Assembly: GCA_964533785.1 (NCBI GenBank)
Contig: CAZHNG010000013.1
Coordinates: 1-39,889, forward strand
DNA: 39,889 nt
From: JANQRV01 sp964533785
Lineage (GTDB): Bacteria; Bacteroidota; Bacteroidia; Chitinophagales; Saprospiraceae
Reading direction: 5' to 3'
Shown: positions 17,342 through 27,300 of the stretch, in pieces
Layout: every line of letters begins with the position of its first letter
Numbering within the stretch: position 1 is the stretch's first letter
Translations under genes and position numbers: made by a program
Notes under the pieces: model-generated
What the model saw: the letters and a program-made list of their open reading frames with translations, nothing else
Told to the model about the DNA's origin: nothing
Database searches by the model: none

Positions 17342-18661
17342 ATGGCAGAAATAATTCGCATGCCCCGTATGAGTGACACTATGGAAGAGGGTAACATAGT
17401 TGGATGGCTAGTGGAAGAAGGTGCTGAGGTGGAAGCAGGAGAAACCCTCGCTGAAATAGAAACGGATAAGGCAACCATGGACTTTGATAGTCCTTCTGAT
17501 GGTGTTCTTCTTCACATCTCGGTAAAAGAAGGCGCTGTGCCCATTGGAGATGTCATAGCCGTTATTGGTGAAGAAGGTGAAGATTGGGAAAGTCAACTTA
17601 AAGAGGTTAAAGCAGAAGCCGCGGATCAAAAAGACGTGCAAGCGGAAACCGCTGATGATCAAAAGGAAGAAACGGTCGCTAGCGAAACCACCGCTGAAGT
17701 TACTGCTGCTACAGATTCAGATAGAGTAAAAGCCTCCCCGCTTGCTAAGAGTATGGCCAAGGATGCAGGAGTAAATTTAAGCCAGATCGCCGGAAGCGGA
17801 GATCACGGCAGAATTGTGAAACGCGATATCGAAGCTTTCCTGGCAGGGAATGGCTCTAAGGTCAAAAAGGAAGAACCACAAGTCACTACCATACCAGCCC
17901 AAAAGCCTGCCAAAGAAGAAAAAAAGGAAGAACAACCGGAATTGCCTCAGGTACCTCAATTTTTCGGTGGAACGGGAGAAGCGAATTACGAAGATGTACG
18001 ACTCAGCCAAATGCGTAAGATCATTGCGCGCCGGTTGGCGGAAAGTAAATACAATGCCCCTCATTTCTACCTGACCATTGAAATTAATATGGATAAGGCG
18101 GTGCAAATGCGTAAACGGGTTAATGAAGTCGCTCCTACTAAAATTTCCTTTAATGACTTTGTCATCAAAGCTGCAGCTGCCGCGCTTAGAAAACATCCTG
18201 ATGTCAATTCGTCTTGGATGGGCGAAAGTATTCGCCTGAATAAAGACGTCAACATCGGCGTTGCGGTGGCTATTGACGAAGGGCTAATGGTGCCGGTAGT
18301 TCGTTATGCTGATATGAAAACGCTATCCCAGATCAATGTGGAAGTGAAAGCATTGGCAGGAAAAGCGAAATCCCGCAAATTGTCTCAGGAAGAAATGCAA
18401 GGAAATACCTTCACCATATCTAATCTTGGTATGTTTGGTATCGAGGAATTTACCGCCATTATTAATCCACCCGATTCTTGTATTTTGGCCGTAGGAGCTA
18501 TTCAGCAAAAACCAGTAGTGGTGGACGGTGAGATAAAAGTAGGCAATAGAATGAAAGTCACCCTTTCTTGTGATCACAGGGTTGTCGATGGGGCTAAAGG
18601 TGCTAATTTCTTACAAACCTTCCAGGAAATTCTGGAAGACCCCGTTCGTTTATTGGTATAA
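17342..18661 (+). CDS. pdhC: Pyruvate dehydrogenase E2 (dihydrolipoamide acetyltransferase)
   Basis: 439 residues. It carries the lipoyl arm and transfers acetyl groups to CoA in the pyruvate dehydrogenase complex. Domains in order: one lipoyl domain with ETDKATMDF (lipoyl Lys43), an Ala/Glu-rich linker, an E3/E1-binding domain (KASPLAKSMAKDAGVNLSQI and GRIVKRDI, about residues 128-168), a second Lys/Pro/Glu linker, and the acyltransferase domain from about 210, with DHRVVDG (His412, Asp416) near the end. A branched-chain or 2-oxoglutarate E2 is possible, but the TDSDTM-like start PRMSDTMEEG is typical of pyruvate E2. A strong terminator follows at 18728. Confidence 0.93.
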   Translation: MAEIIRMPRMSDTMEEGNIVGWLVEEGAEVEAGETLAEIETDKATMDFDSPSDGVLLHISVKEGAVPIGDVIAVIGEEGEDWESQLKEVKAEAADQKDVQAETADDQKEETVASETTAEVTAATDSDRVKASPLAKSMAKDAGVNLSQIAGSGDHGRIVKRDIEAFLAGNGSKVKKEEPQVTTIPAQKPAKEEKKEEQPELPQVPQFFGGTGEANYEDVRLSQMRKIIARRLAESKYNAPHFYLTIEINMDKAVQMRKRVNEVAPTKISFNDFVIKAAAAALRKHPDVNSSWMGESIRLNKDVNIGVAVAIDEGLMVPVVRYADMKTLSQINVEVKALAGKAKSRKLSQEEMQGNTFTISNLGMFGIEEFTAIINPPDSCILAVGAIQQKPVVVDGEIKVGNRMKVTLSCDHRVVDGAKGANFLQTFQEILEDPVRLLV

Positions 18662-18727
18662 ATATGCCGCTTGTAGTTATCTGATAATCTCGCCAGACGA
18701 GTCCATTTCAACTGCTCTTATATTTTG

Positions 18728-18774
18728 GCCTGAGCGTTTTTGCTTTTGATGAACACGCTCAGGCAACTTTTTTT
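18728..18774 (+). terminator. Rho-independent terminator after pdhC
   Basis: A perfect 10-base-pair stem (GCCTGAGCGT at 18728-18737, ACGCTCAGGC at 18755-18764) with a 17-base loop is followed by AAC and seven T. Confidence 0.88.
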
Positions 18775-18932
18775 GACCACCTGATACTACTTTGTCATCT
18801 TAAAACAAATGAAATTTTTGAATTGATCCCTTTGGCATACAATTGTTTATTACGGTGATTTGATTATCAAATTGGACTTTTGACATATCATTCCAAGTGT
18901 TTAATAATCAATTGAACAAGGCACTTCCGGCT

Positions 18933-18968
18933 AAAAAAAAATTGGTGCCGGCTATCGCTGACACCAAT
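18933..18968 (-). terminator. Rho-independent terminator for the beta-helix gene
   Basis: On the minus strand ATTGGTGTC pairs with GGCACCAAT (one G-U pair; plus positions 18960-18968 and 18941-18949) and is followed by eight T. The rest of the 344-base space from 18662 to 19005 holds only this and the pdhC terminator. Confidence 0.82.
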
Positions 18969-19005
18969 GACTTAAACTTTCTGATATGTAGTATAGCGTG
19001 AAAAA

Positions 19006-19998
19006 TTATTTCCCCGATCCTAGTCTAATTTCTGATTTAGACGAATTTTTTTCTGCCGAGATCATAGGTGCTTCAATATCATTACCGAGACTTTGGGCGT
19101 TTTCTGCGAAATCGCAACCGTTGATAACCGGTGCGCATACCCCACTGCCTGTTTGGTAATTATAAACGCTGCTGCCTTTGATATAGGAAACATTTCCTGA
19201 GAAGTTGCAGTCAACGATCATTGGCTTAGTTTCACCATTTTCAGCCTGATTGTGGATGCCTGCACCATAGCTGGCTTCATTATTTAGGAAAGTACACCCT
19301 TGAATGAGGGTATTACAGATACCGTTAGTGCCATCATTGTAAATGGCGCCGCCTTCCAGATCTGCTTTATTGAAGGCGAAAGAACAATTGATGATCGAAG
19401 CACTGGTTTCGCCATTAGCAGCATAATTATAGATGGCTGCACCATCGCGGCCAAAATTACCTCTGAAAGTGCAATTCTTAATAGTTGGATTGGAAGCGCC
19501 ATTACTTCCGTTGTTGAAAATTCCGCCACCTGCACGTCTGACATCTCCTTTTTCTCCCGTACCGTCGGAGTATCCATTTACAATGGTAAATCCGTCTAGT
19601 ACAGTTTTATTATTGGCTCCTTCAAAATACACAACGGTGTAAGAATTATCTTCAGGGTTGTTAGGATCACCTATTTCACCACTTAAGATCGTGTAGTTAG
19701 AAGGCCAGTTTCTCATTTCTAGGTTGGTTTCATCGCCGGCAAATCCTCCGTATAGTTGAACTCCTTTGGGAATTCTGAACGAGGCGTCACGGTCACCATC
19801 GTATGACGGTAAGTACGTACCTTGGGCTACCCAAACCTGATTACCAGGCTTAGAAAAGTCTAAAGCTTTCTGTAGATCACCTGCGGCATCTTCCCAGCTA
19901 GAACCATTTCCAGTAGCACCTGACTTTACATAAATTATTTGCCCTCTGATTTCTAAAAAGGAACAAATAACAATAAATAGTAATAATATCTTTTTCAC
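19006..19998 (-). CDS. Secreted right-handed parallel beta-helix protein
   Basis: 330 residues from the GTG at 19998, chosen since it opens a signal peptide (VKKILLLFIVICSFLEIRGQ); the frame is open to 20115 but that extension is basic and not signal-like. The mature part starts IIYVKSGATGNGSSWEDAAGDLQKAL, the usual entry of polymorphic-outer-membrane/pectate-lyase-like helices. It then shows about five coils of the kind GGGIFNNGSNG...PTIKNCTF, AAIYNYAANGETSASIINCSF and GAIYNDGTNG. Coils contain GGAIYN/GAAIYN turns and NCTF strands. The C-terminus (SSKSEIRLGSGK) shows no T9SS sorting domain, so export beyond the periplasm is unclear. Likely a binding or polysaccharide-lyase-like protein, but no catalytic residues can be named. 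Confidence 0.82.
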   Translation of the reverse strand: MKKILLLFIVICSFLEIRGQIIYVKSGATGNGSSWEDAAGDLQKALDFSKPGNQVWVAQGTYLPSYDGDRDASFRIPKGVQLYGGFAGDETNLEMRNWPSNYTILSGEIGDPNNPEDNSYTVVYFEGANNKTVLDGFTIVNGYSDGTGEKGDVRRAGGGIFNNGSNGASNPTIKNCTFRGNFGRDGAAIYNYAANGETSASIINCSFAFNKADLEGGAIYNDGTNGICNTLIQGCTFLNNEASYGAGIHNQAENGETKPMIVDCNFSGNVSYIKGSSVYNYQTGSGVCAPVINGCDFAENAQSLGNDIEAPMISAEKNSSKSEIRLGSGK

Positions 19999-20283
19999 GC
20001 TAACAAATTTTCGAAGTTGGTAATAATTTTTCTTTACACATGGAGGCTGTGAAAAAGTAGATCTAATCTTAATCTTAAATCGGAGATTAGCTTTAATCAC
20101 AGCAAAAATTGTCAAACGAAAGCTGTGATTCAGTCAAAGGGGTGGGAACCCTTCGCAAAGATATGTACAACGGTTTTTCTCAAATGGTTTTAAGGGAAAT
20201 GGGAAAATTGATTTTGTGAGACAGCGTGTTACATTGGATTGTCGGACGTGTATTATTGGGAGTAATACATTCCTTGTATGTGA

Positions 20284-20314
20284 CAAAGATAGATATTTTT
20301 ACAATACGTACAAA
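20284..20314 (-). promoter_or_regulatory. Promoter for the beta-helix gene
   Basis: Read on the minus strand: TTTG (20311-20314), 19-base spacer, TATCTTTG (20284-20291), a full match to the Bacteroidota form. Initiation near 20278 gives a leader of about 280 bases before the GTG at 19998. The leader contains a short GC-rich hairpin at 20137-20153 (AAGGG / CCCTT). Confidence 0.55.
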
Positions 20315-20418
20315 TATAAATATGATTTTTTTTGAAATATCTTTTTTAAAATTTGTAAGTTCTTGATTTGCAAGGGTGGTTATGATTTAGATGTTAATTT
20401 TTAAATGAAGGAAGGAAC

Positions 20419-20430
20419 ACTTCGCGAAGT
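20419..20430. promoter_or_regulatory. 12-base palindrome upstream of the PorP-like gene
   Basis: ACTTCGCGAAGT is a perfect inverted repeat in the 599-base space between the divergent beta-helix and PorP-like genes. It is placed like an operator but has no known match. No other recognised feature lies in this space besides the minus-strand promoter. Confidence 0.3.
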
Positions 20431-20597
20431 TGGTTCGTTTAATCAAAGTAAGGCGAAAGGTTGGAAAAAATGTCTTAAATGAATATAAATTTAGTAATTT
20501 GCGAAATATTTCTACGAATATAAATCAAAATCTCTTGAAAATGCAGCAAGTTTACTTTAATAGGGTAAATCTTCTGTCTTTTTTTGGACTACGAACT

Positions 20598-21662
20598 ATG
20601 GCTAAGCACATTTTAACAACGATAGTATTGGCGATCGTTTTAGTTGTCACTTTAAGGGGGCAGGACATCCATTACTCTCAGTTCCAAAACGCACCTTTTA
20701 CCATAAATCCTGCATTAACAGGTATTTTCAAAGGGGATGTACGCTTCATGACGAACTATCGAAGCCAATGGGAATCCGTGCCAGTAAGTTACAGGACGGT
20801 GACCCTGGCCGCTGATATGCAATTTATCGAAGAGTACTATAAGGAAGGTTTCTTTTCGGGAGGTATCGCTTTTAACTATGATTATGCGGGTGATTCCAGA
20901 TTTAATTGGACGAATCTGGGGCTCTCCGGTTCTTATACCAAAAAATTAAACCGATTTGTTTATGCTTCGATAGGGCTGCAAGCTAGTGTAAATCAAAGTG
21001 CTTTCAATGTCGATAATCTTTCTTTCGATGTACAGTATAATTCTGATCGCGGAGTATATGATCCTTCGCTGCCTATCAGTGAGAATTTCAATAATACCTC
21101 TAATGCTTTTGTTGACTTTGGGACTGGTATAAACCTTAGGTTTCAGGGGCATGACAATAGTGCATTAGTAGATCGTTTGGAAAAACGGTCTAAGTTGGAT
21201 GTTGGTGTAGGTTTTGCCCATATTTTTGGTCCGGATATGAGTTTTACGGATGGAATGAGTCTTCCTATATCGATGAGAGTAAGCCCATATTTATTCGCAA
21301 CTATTCAGCTTTCAAAGAATATTGACCTGATCGCTAATGGTCTTGCACAGTTTCAAAATCCCTATAACGAATATGTTGGAATGCTTGGCGGCAAGGTTCA
21401 TGTAAGTAGAAAATTGGGAAATCAACTGGCGGTGCAGTTAGGGTTGGGTTATAGATTTAATGAGCAATTTCAATTTGGTGATGCCTATATTCCGCAATTA
21501 TTGGTAAATTATAATAACTGGCGCGTGGGTCTTAGCTATGATATTAACGTTTCCGATTTTGAAGTTGCATCGGAAGGGCGCGGCGGTCCAGAGCTATCAT
21601 TGAGGTACTTAATTGTAAAAGTCAAGCCACTACAAAACTTCAAGGCTTGTCCAATCATGTAA
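20598..21662 (+). CDS. PorP/SprF family T9SS outer-membrane protein
   Basis: 354 residues from the ATG at 20598, which starts a signal peptide (KHILTTIVLAIVLVVTLRGQ) running straight into the family signature QDIHYSQFQNAPFTINPALTGIF. Barrel-like strands follow, with the usual YRSQWESVP and GLSYDINVSDFEVAS segments and an ending in LSLRYLIVK. PorP/SprF proteins sit in the outer membrane and help display specific T9SS cargo, mainly adhesins with type B (gliding-motility) sorting domains. Downstream on the same strand are an OmpA-like protein and just such an adhesin, pointing to a dedicated pair. An in-frame ATG upstream near 20541 is possible but would disrupt the signal peptide. Confidence 0.92.
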   Translation: MAKHILTTIVLAIVLVVTLRGQDIHYSQFQNAPFTINPALTGIFKGDVRFMTNYRSQWESVPVSYRTVTLAADMQFIEEYYKEGFFSGGIAFNYDYAGDSRFNWTNLGLSGSYTKKLNRFVYASIGLQASVNQSAFNVDNLSFDVQYNSDRGVYDPSLPISENFNNTSNAFVDFGTGINLRFQGHDNSALVDRLEKRSKLDVGVGFAHIFGPDMSFTDGMSLPISMRVSPYLFATIQLSKNIDLIANGLAQFQNPYNEYVGMLGGKVHVSRKLGNQLAVQLGLGYRFNEQFQFGDAYIPQLLVNYNNWRVGLSYDINVSDFEVASEGRGGPELSLRYLIVKVKPLQNFKACPIM

Positions 21663-21733
21663 AAGCAGCTATTCTACATACCCCTAATTTATATTTTCAT
21701 AATCCTAAATTTTATCCAACAAATTTATTTACC

Positions 21734-24267
21734 ATGGATAAGCTGATATTTCTGTTTATTATAGTTGCTTTTGCAACGATTTCTTTACAGGCCCAGAATC
21801 CAAAACTGGAGCAATTTCTTTCTAAAGCGGATGAATCCTATGAAAAAGGGGATTTTTACAGTGCTCTTGTATATTATGAATTGTGTCTGGAATATAATGA
21901 AGATCAACCGGAAGTACGTAAAAGGCTGGCTGAGACCGCTCTTTATTTCAAAGCCTATCCGATCGCCGAGAAAGCCTTCCGCAGTATTGCCAGAAAAGAC
22001 CCTGATAATAAGGTAGCAAAATTTTGGCTGGGTCATGCTTTACAGCATCAGGGCAAATATGAGGAAGCAAAAGCCTGGTACGAAAAATACCTGGATACGA
22101 ACGATGAGGAAAATGCAGCATTGGCGGATGATGCTTACAAAAGAATTGAAGATTGTAATTTCGCAATGGCTGCCATTACCGAACCTAAAGATGTCGACAT
22201 CCGACAGTTAGATACTACCATCAATACCCCTGATGCCGAGTTCAATCCTTTTCCGCTGGGCGATACTTTATATTATTCTTCATTGCAAAATGTGTATGAA
22301 GATGACGAACACTTTCCACCAAGAAAATTCGCCAATATTTATTTTTCAATCGACGAAGGTGTTGGGATACCTTTGCCGGGTAACGTGAACCTGCAAGGTA
22401 AGCATGTATCCAATNNNNNNNNNNTTGTCGGACGATAAAAGTTCTGATCAAACTCACTGTTGAAGATCGCGTGTTTTTTACCCTTTGTGATTATGTTACC
22501 GACGATTCTATCCGTTGCGATTTATATTCCATGGATCGGCTGGGTTACAATCAATGGAGTCAAATGGAACCTTTAACCATAAATGAACCTGGTTTTACTA
22601 CCACCCATCCGACTATTGGCTACGACCAGGAAACCGGTCAGGAAATTTTATTTTTCGTTTCCGACCGTAACGGAGGAAAAGGGAAACTAGATATTTGGGC
22701 TTCTTACATAGATGAAAACGGCAGTTTAAGTACACCGTTTAATGTGGAGCAATTGAATACCGAATGGGATGAGATCACACCTTTCTTTCATAGTCCTTCA
22801 CAAAGATTATATTTTAGTTCAAAAGGTTATGAAAGCTTTGGCGGTTATGATATTTACAATGCACAAAATATCAATGGAGAATGGTCTTTGCCTTACAATA
22901 TGGGAAGTCCAGTCAACTCTAGTTATGATGATATTTATTATCTGAGATCAGATTGTTCAGGTTCCTATTTTGCCTCTAATCGCTGGGGGAGTACCTTTTT
23001 GGAAGAAGCAAAGGAAACCTGTTGCTACGACCTGTATGCTGTCGACTTGGTGCCGGATGTGGATTTGAATATCCTGGCATTGGATTGCTACGATAATATG
23101 GATTTAGAAGGCGTTAAAATAGAAGTATATGTAGATAATGGCGGGGAGGAATTCCTGAAAGAAACGGTATTAAATCCTTCCGGGAATGATTTCAAACTGC
23201 GTTTGCAAAGGTGTGAGAAGTACGTCATAAAGGCTTCAAAGCCGAATTATAATGTTGCTACTTTAGATATCGATCTTTCCGAGTATTCCAGTGAATTCGG
23301 GCAAAACATACCAACCGAATTCGATTACCCGACCGAGATTAATAAAGAATTATGCTTAGAAAGACTAGAAGTCGAATTGGTCATCAAACCTTGTGATGCG
23401 GAAAATCCTTCCGTAGCTATGACCAACGTACATGCAACCTTTAGCCAACTGGATATCCTCAATGGTACCGCTGAAATCATCGCTGAAGAAAAAAACAGTA
23501 CGCAGGAAGAGATAATTTTCCAGGCTTTCGTAGGGGAAACCTATGAACTTAAGTTAGAAAAATTAGGATATAAAGCCCGTATCGATACTTTAACCATTAC
23601 TCAACAACAATACGAGATTTATGGTAGACGGATCACCATTGAAGCTTGTTTGGAAAAGGATGTGATCGAGGAATTCTTACCACTAAGCCTTTACTTCGAC
23701 AATGCTATCCCTGGGCCACATCCCCAAACTGTCACCGACAGAATATACGAGGATCTCTACCAATTGTACTATGGCCGGAAAGATGAGTTTATAGAGAACT
23801 TTACGGAAGGGATGTCGGAAAGTGAGAAATTTAGAACGAGCCAGGGCTTCGAACTATTCTTCGATCGTGAGGTACGAGAAGATGGACGGGAACGCTTCAT
23901 TGTTTTCTGTGAAACCCTTCTGACTTTTCTGGAACAAGGCAATCCTTTTGCTATGAGTATTACCGGCTTTGCCAGTCCTCGCGGACCATCGGAATACAAT
24001 TTACTGTTAAGTATGCGTAGGGTGGATAGCATCGTAAACTTTATGGAGAACTTTAAGAATGGAGCCTTTTTACCTTTCTTACAATCGGGGCAACTATATA
24101 TTGATAGTCAGTATTTTGGAGAGAGTACTGCCGCCAGTGAGATCAGCTCCGACCTTGAGGACAGAAAAAACTCCATCTTTAGCGTAGTTGCCTCCGTAGA
24201 GAGGAGAGTTGAAATCAAGCGATTGCCTGGTGAGGACGTAAATTACGATAGTACCAGAAGAGATTAA
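21734..24267 (+). CDS. TPR-PD40-OmpA family protein, interrupted by an assembly gap
   Basis: About 840 residues once the gap is bridged. The ATG at 21734 opens a signal peptide (MDKLIFLFIIVAFATISLQA). TPR-like helices follow (to about residue 150), then WD40-like PD40 repeats (LYFSSKGYESFGGYDIYNAQ, NSSYDDIYYLRS), a carboxypeptidase-regulatory-like region, and an OmpA-like end (LYFDNAIPGP, ITGFASPRGPSEYNLLLSMRRVDSIVNFM). This layout is common for proteins encoded with PorP/SprF and may anchor the complex to peptidoglycan. The frame before the 10 N at 22415-22424 differs from that after; downstream the open frame passes through RVFFTLCDYV. The reading frame beside the gap is poor (a stop in the frame that reads LSDDKSS), so assembly errors there are likely rather than a true pseudogene. 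Confidence 0.85.
22415..22424. other. 10-N assembly gap inside the OmpA-like gene
   Basis: Ten undetermined bases. The flanking translation fits the family segment GKHVSN ... RVFFTLCDYV, so only a short piece is likely missing or garbled. Confidence 0.95.
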
Positions 24268-24301
24268 TAAACATAATCCTATTGAACATAAAACTTTAGT
24301 T

Positions 24302-27300
24302 GTGAAAAATAGACTAATACTATACCCTAGCTTTTTCTTGCTGAGTTTTCTTGGGATGTTGTTCTTTCCCGGGGAAGCCAGCGCGTCGCACATCGTAGGA
24401 GGAGAAATTGGATACCGTTTTATTAGTATTGGGCGTTACGAGATTACGCTCGACCTGTATAAAAGTTGCGAACCGGGTGAGGAGGGATTTGACGATCCAG
24501 GGTACATAGCCATCTACGACGGGGCCGGTAAATTAATCACTTCTTTACCCGTAAATGCCTTAGCAGTTGATACCATTCCCATGTTGGAAGAAGATGAATG
24601 TTTTACTGCTCCCGAGGGAATATGTGTACAGCATGTAACCTATAAGACCCAGGTAATTTTGGGAAAAGATCCGGCGGAAGGATATTACCGTATTGCTTAC
24701 CAACGTTGTTGCAGAGGAGAAGAGTTGGCCAATATTGAAGATCCTGGTAATACGGGTGCTGTTTATGAGATTTTACTAACAAAAAAGTCCATTGATCGCT
24801 GTAATAGTAGTGCTGTTTTTAGAGAATGGCCTCCGATAGCAGCTTGTATCAACCAGGAGTTTAGTTTTGATCACTCCGCAACGGATATTAATGACCATAA
24901 GTATGATTCTTTAGTTTATAAGTTATGTACACCAATAGCAGGAGGAAGCAACGCTCAAAATCCAATGCCTATCCCACCGGATAGTCCGCCGCCTTTTGAA
25001 GATGTGAAGTGGTTGTCTCCGGATTTTTCGGCTGCTAACCCATTCGGTAGTCCTTTTAACAATTTGTCCATTCACCCGCGAACGGGAATATTAAGCGGAA
25101 CCCCAACGACCGAAGGCCAATACGTAATCGGCGTGTGCGTTGAAGAATACGATAGAGAAACCAAGGAATTACTGTCAATCACCCGCAGGGATTTTCAACT
25201 GAATATTGAAAAATGTGAGCAGGCACTGACTTTGGAAGTTACCGAAGGAGAGTGTGCGCCCAATCTGAAGACCTATTCCGTTGAAGTTACGACAGATGGC
25301 GAGCTGACGACTAACGCCGGAACGATCGAACCTCTCGGAGCAAATAAATACCGCGTTTCGGGGATAGCCGTAAATCGTTCCGCTTTGATACGTGCCAGAA
25401 ACCCTGAAACAGGCTGTACCCTCGAAGTAAATACCATACCGGTAGGTTGTGACTGTGAAGATGAAAATATTGCTCCGCCGTTGAGTGGTGGTGATAAATC
25501 TTATTGTGATGGCCAGGCGGTACCTATGCTCACGGCATCTGTTCCTGACGGTCAAACCGTTGACTGGTATGATGCGGAAGAAGGCGGCTTGTTGATGGCC
25601 AGCGGACAAGTATTTCAGCCGATGGGTCCCGGTACCTTTTATATTGTAGCCAGGGATACTATTAGTAGTTGTACCAGTTCCCCGCGTGTTCCGGTCACGC
25701 TGACGCTTAATCCGCTTCCATCATTTGTAAACAATACTTCAAGCATAGTCTGTGCGAATGATTTGAGCAGTTACGAGGTGACGTTCACCACTGATGCGGA
25801 TATGATCAACGCAAGCGCAGGTACGCTCGTTAACAATGACGGTGGAAGTTATACTATTACCGGCATACCGGTCGGCATTGATGTGACCATCTTTATGGTT
25901 AATTCCTCAACGGGATGTTTTAGAGAAGAATTGGTCAATGCGCCCGAATGTAGTTGTGAAAATATAGTCGTTGAAGCTCCGGTGAGCGGAGATGATCAAA
26001 GAATATGTGAAGGGGATCCCATCCCGGCACTTACCGTAATGGTCCCGGCAGGGATAACGGTAGACTGGTATGACGCTCCGGAAGGTGGCAGTCTTCTTGC
26101 AAGCAACAGTGCTTCTATTGTTCCTGATGGCGCAGGTACTTTTTATGCTGAGGCCAGACACGAAATAAATCAATGTACGAGTGCCGTACGTACCTCCGTA
26201 ACTTTAGTAGTGGATGAGCTACCAACCTATGATTTGCTCAGTGGCGGTGGAGTTTGTGCGGAGGATTCACCAACCTATTCCGTTGATTTTTCGACGGATG
26301 CAGATGCCATTAATATATCAGCGGGAAATTTAACGGATAATGGTAATGGCAATTACAACGTCGCGGGTATTGGTTTAGATACCGATCTGCAAATTACACT
26401 TGTGGATGATGAAAGTGGTTGTGAACGAATAGAGGAAATTACGGCACCGGACTGCCCGGTTTGTCCGGAGGGTGGGCTAACGCCTCCCGTTAGTGGTGGT
26501 GATGCCATTATCTGTACAGGAGAACTTTTTCCGGCCTTGACAGCTATGGCGGAAGGTGGATTATTGGTCGACTGGTACGACGCACCGGTACAAGGAAACC
26601 TCCTAGCGGAAGGTACCAATACTTTTACCCCGGCGAGTCCGGGAGTATATTACGCAGAAGCCCGGGATCCGGAAATTGATTGTACCAGCGAAAGCCGCAC
26701 TTCCGTTCGTTTGATCGTCAATGAGTTGCCAACCTACGAACTCGTTGCTGATGGAGTTGTTTGTGCGGCCGATAGTGAAACTTACCAGGTATCCTTTACA
26801 ACAAATGCAGATGTAGTTAATGTCAGTAGCGGTAATCTCACCAATGAAGGGATGAATTACACCGTTACCGGTATTGCAAATGGTACTGAGCTGGTGATAA
26901 ACCTGGTGGATAACGCTACTGAATGTGAAAGAGAAGAAATTATTACGGCGCCTGATTGTCCGGTTTGTCCGGATGGAGGTCTTACTCCACCCGTGAGCGG
27001 AGGAGATCAGGTTATTTGTGAAGGCGAGGATTTACCAACCCTTAGTGCTTCAGTTCAGGAAGGGTTCGCAGTTGATTGGTACGATGCGCCGGATGACGGT
27101 AATTTGTTGGCCGAAGGCACTGAAAATTTTACTCCTCCGACGGCAGGCGTCTATTATGCAGAAGCAAGAGATCCTGCATTGGGATGTAAAAGTGAAAGCC
27201 GTACTCCGGTTGAGTTGACTGTTAATGAACGTCCAAGTTATAGTTTAAGCGGTGATGGAGCTGTATGTGCTGATGATAAAGAGACCTATACTGTGACCTT

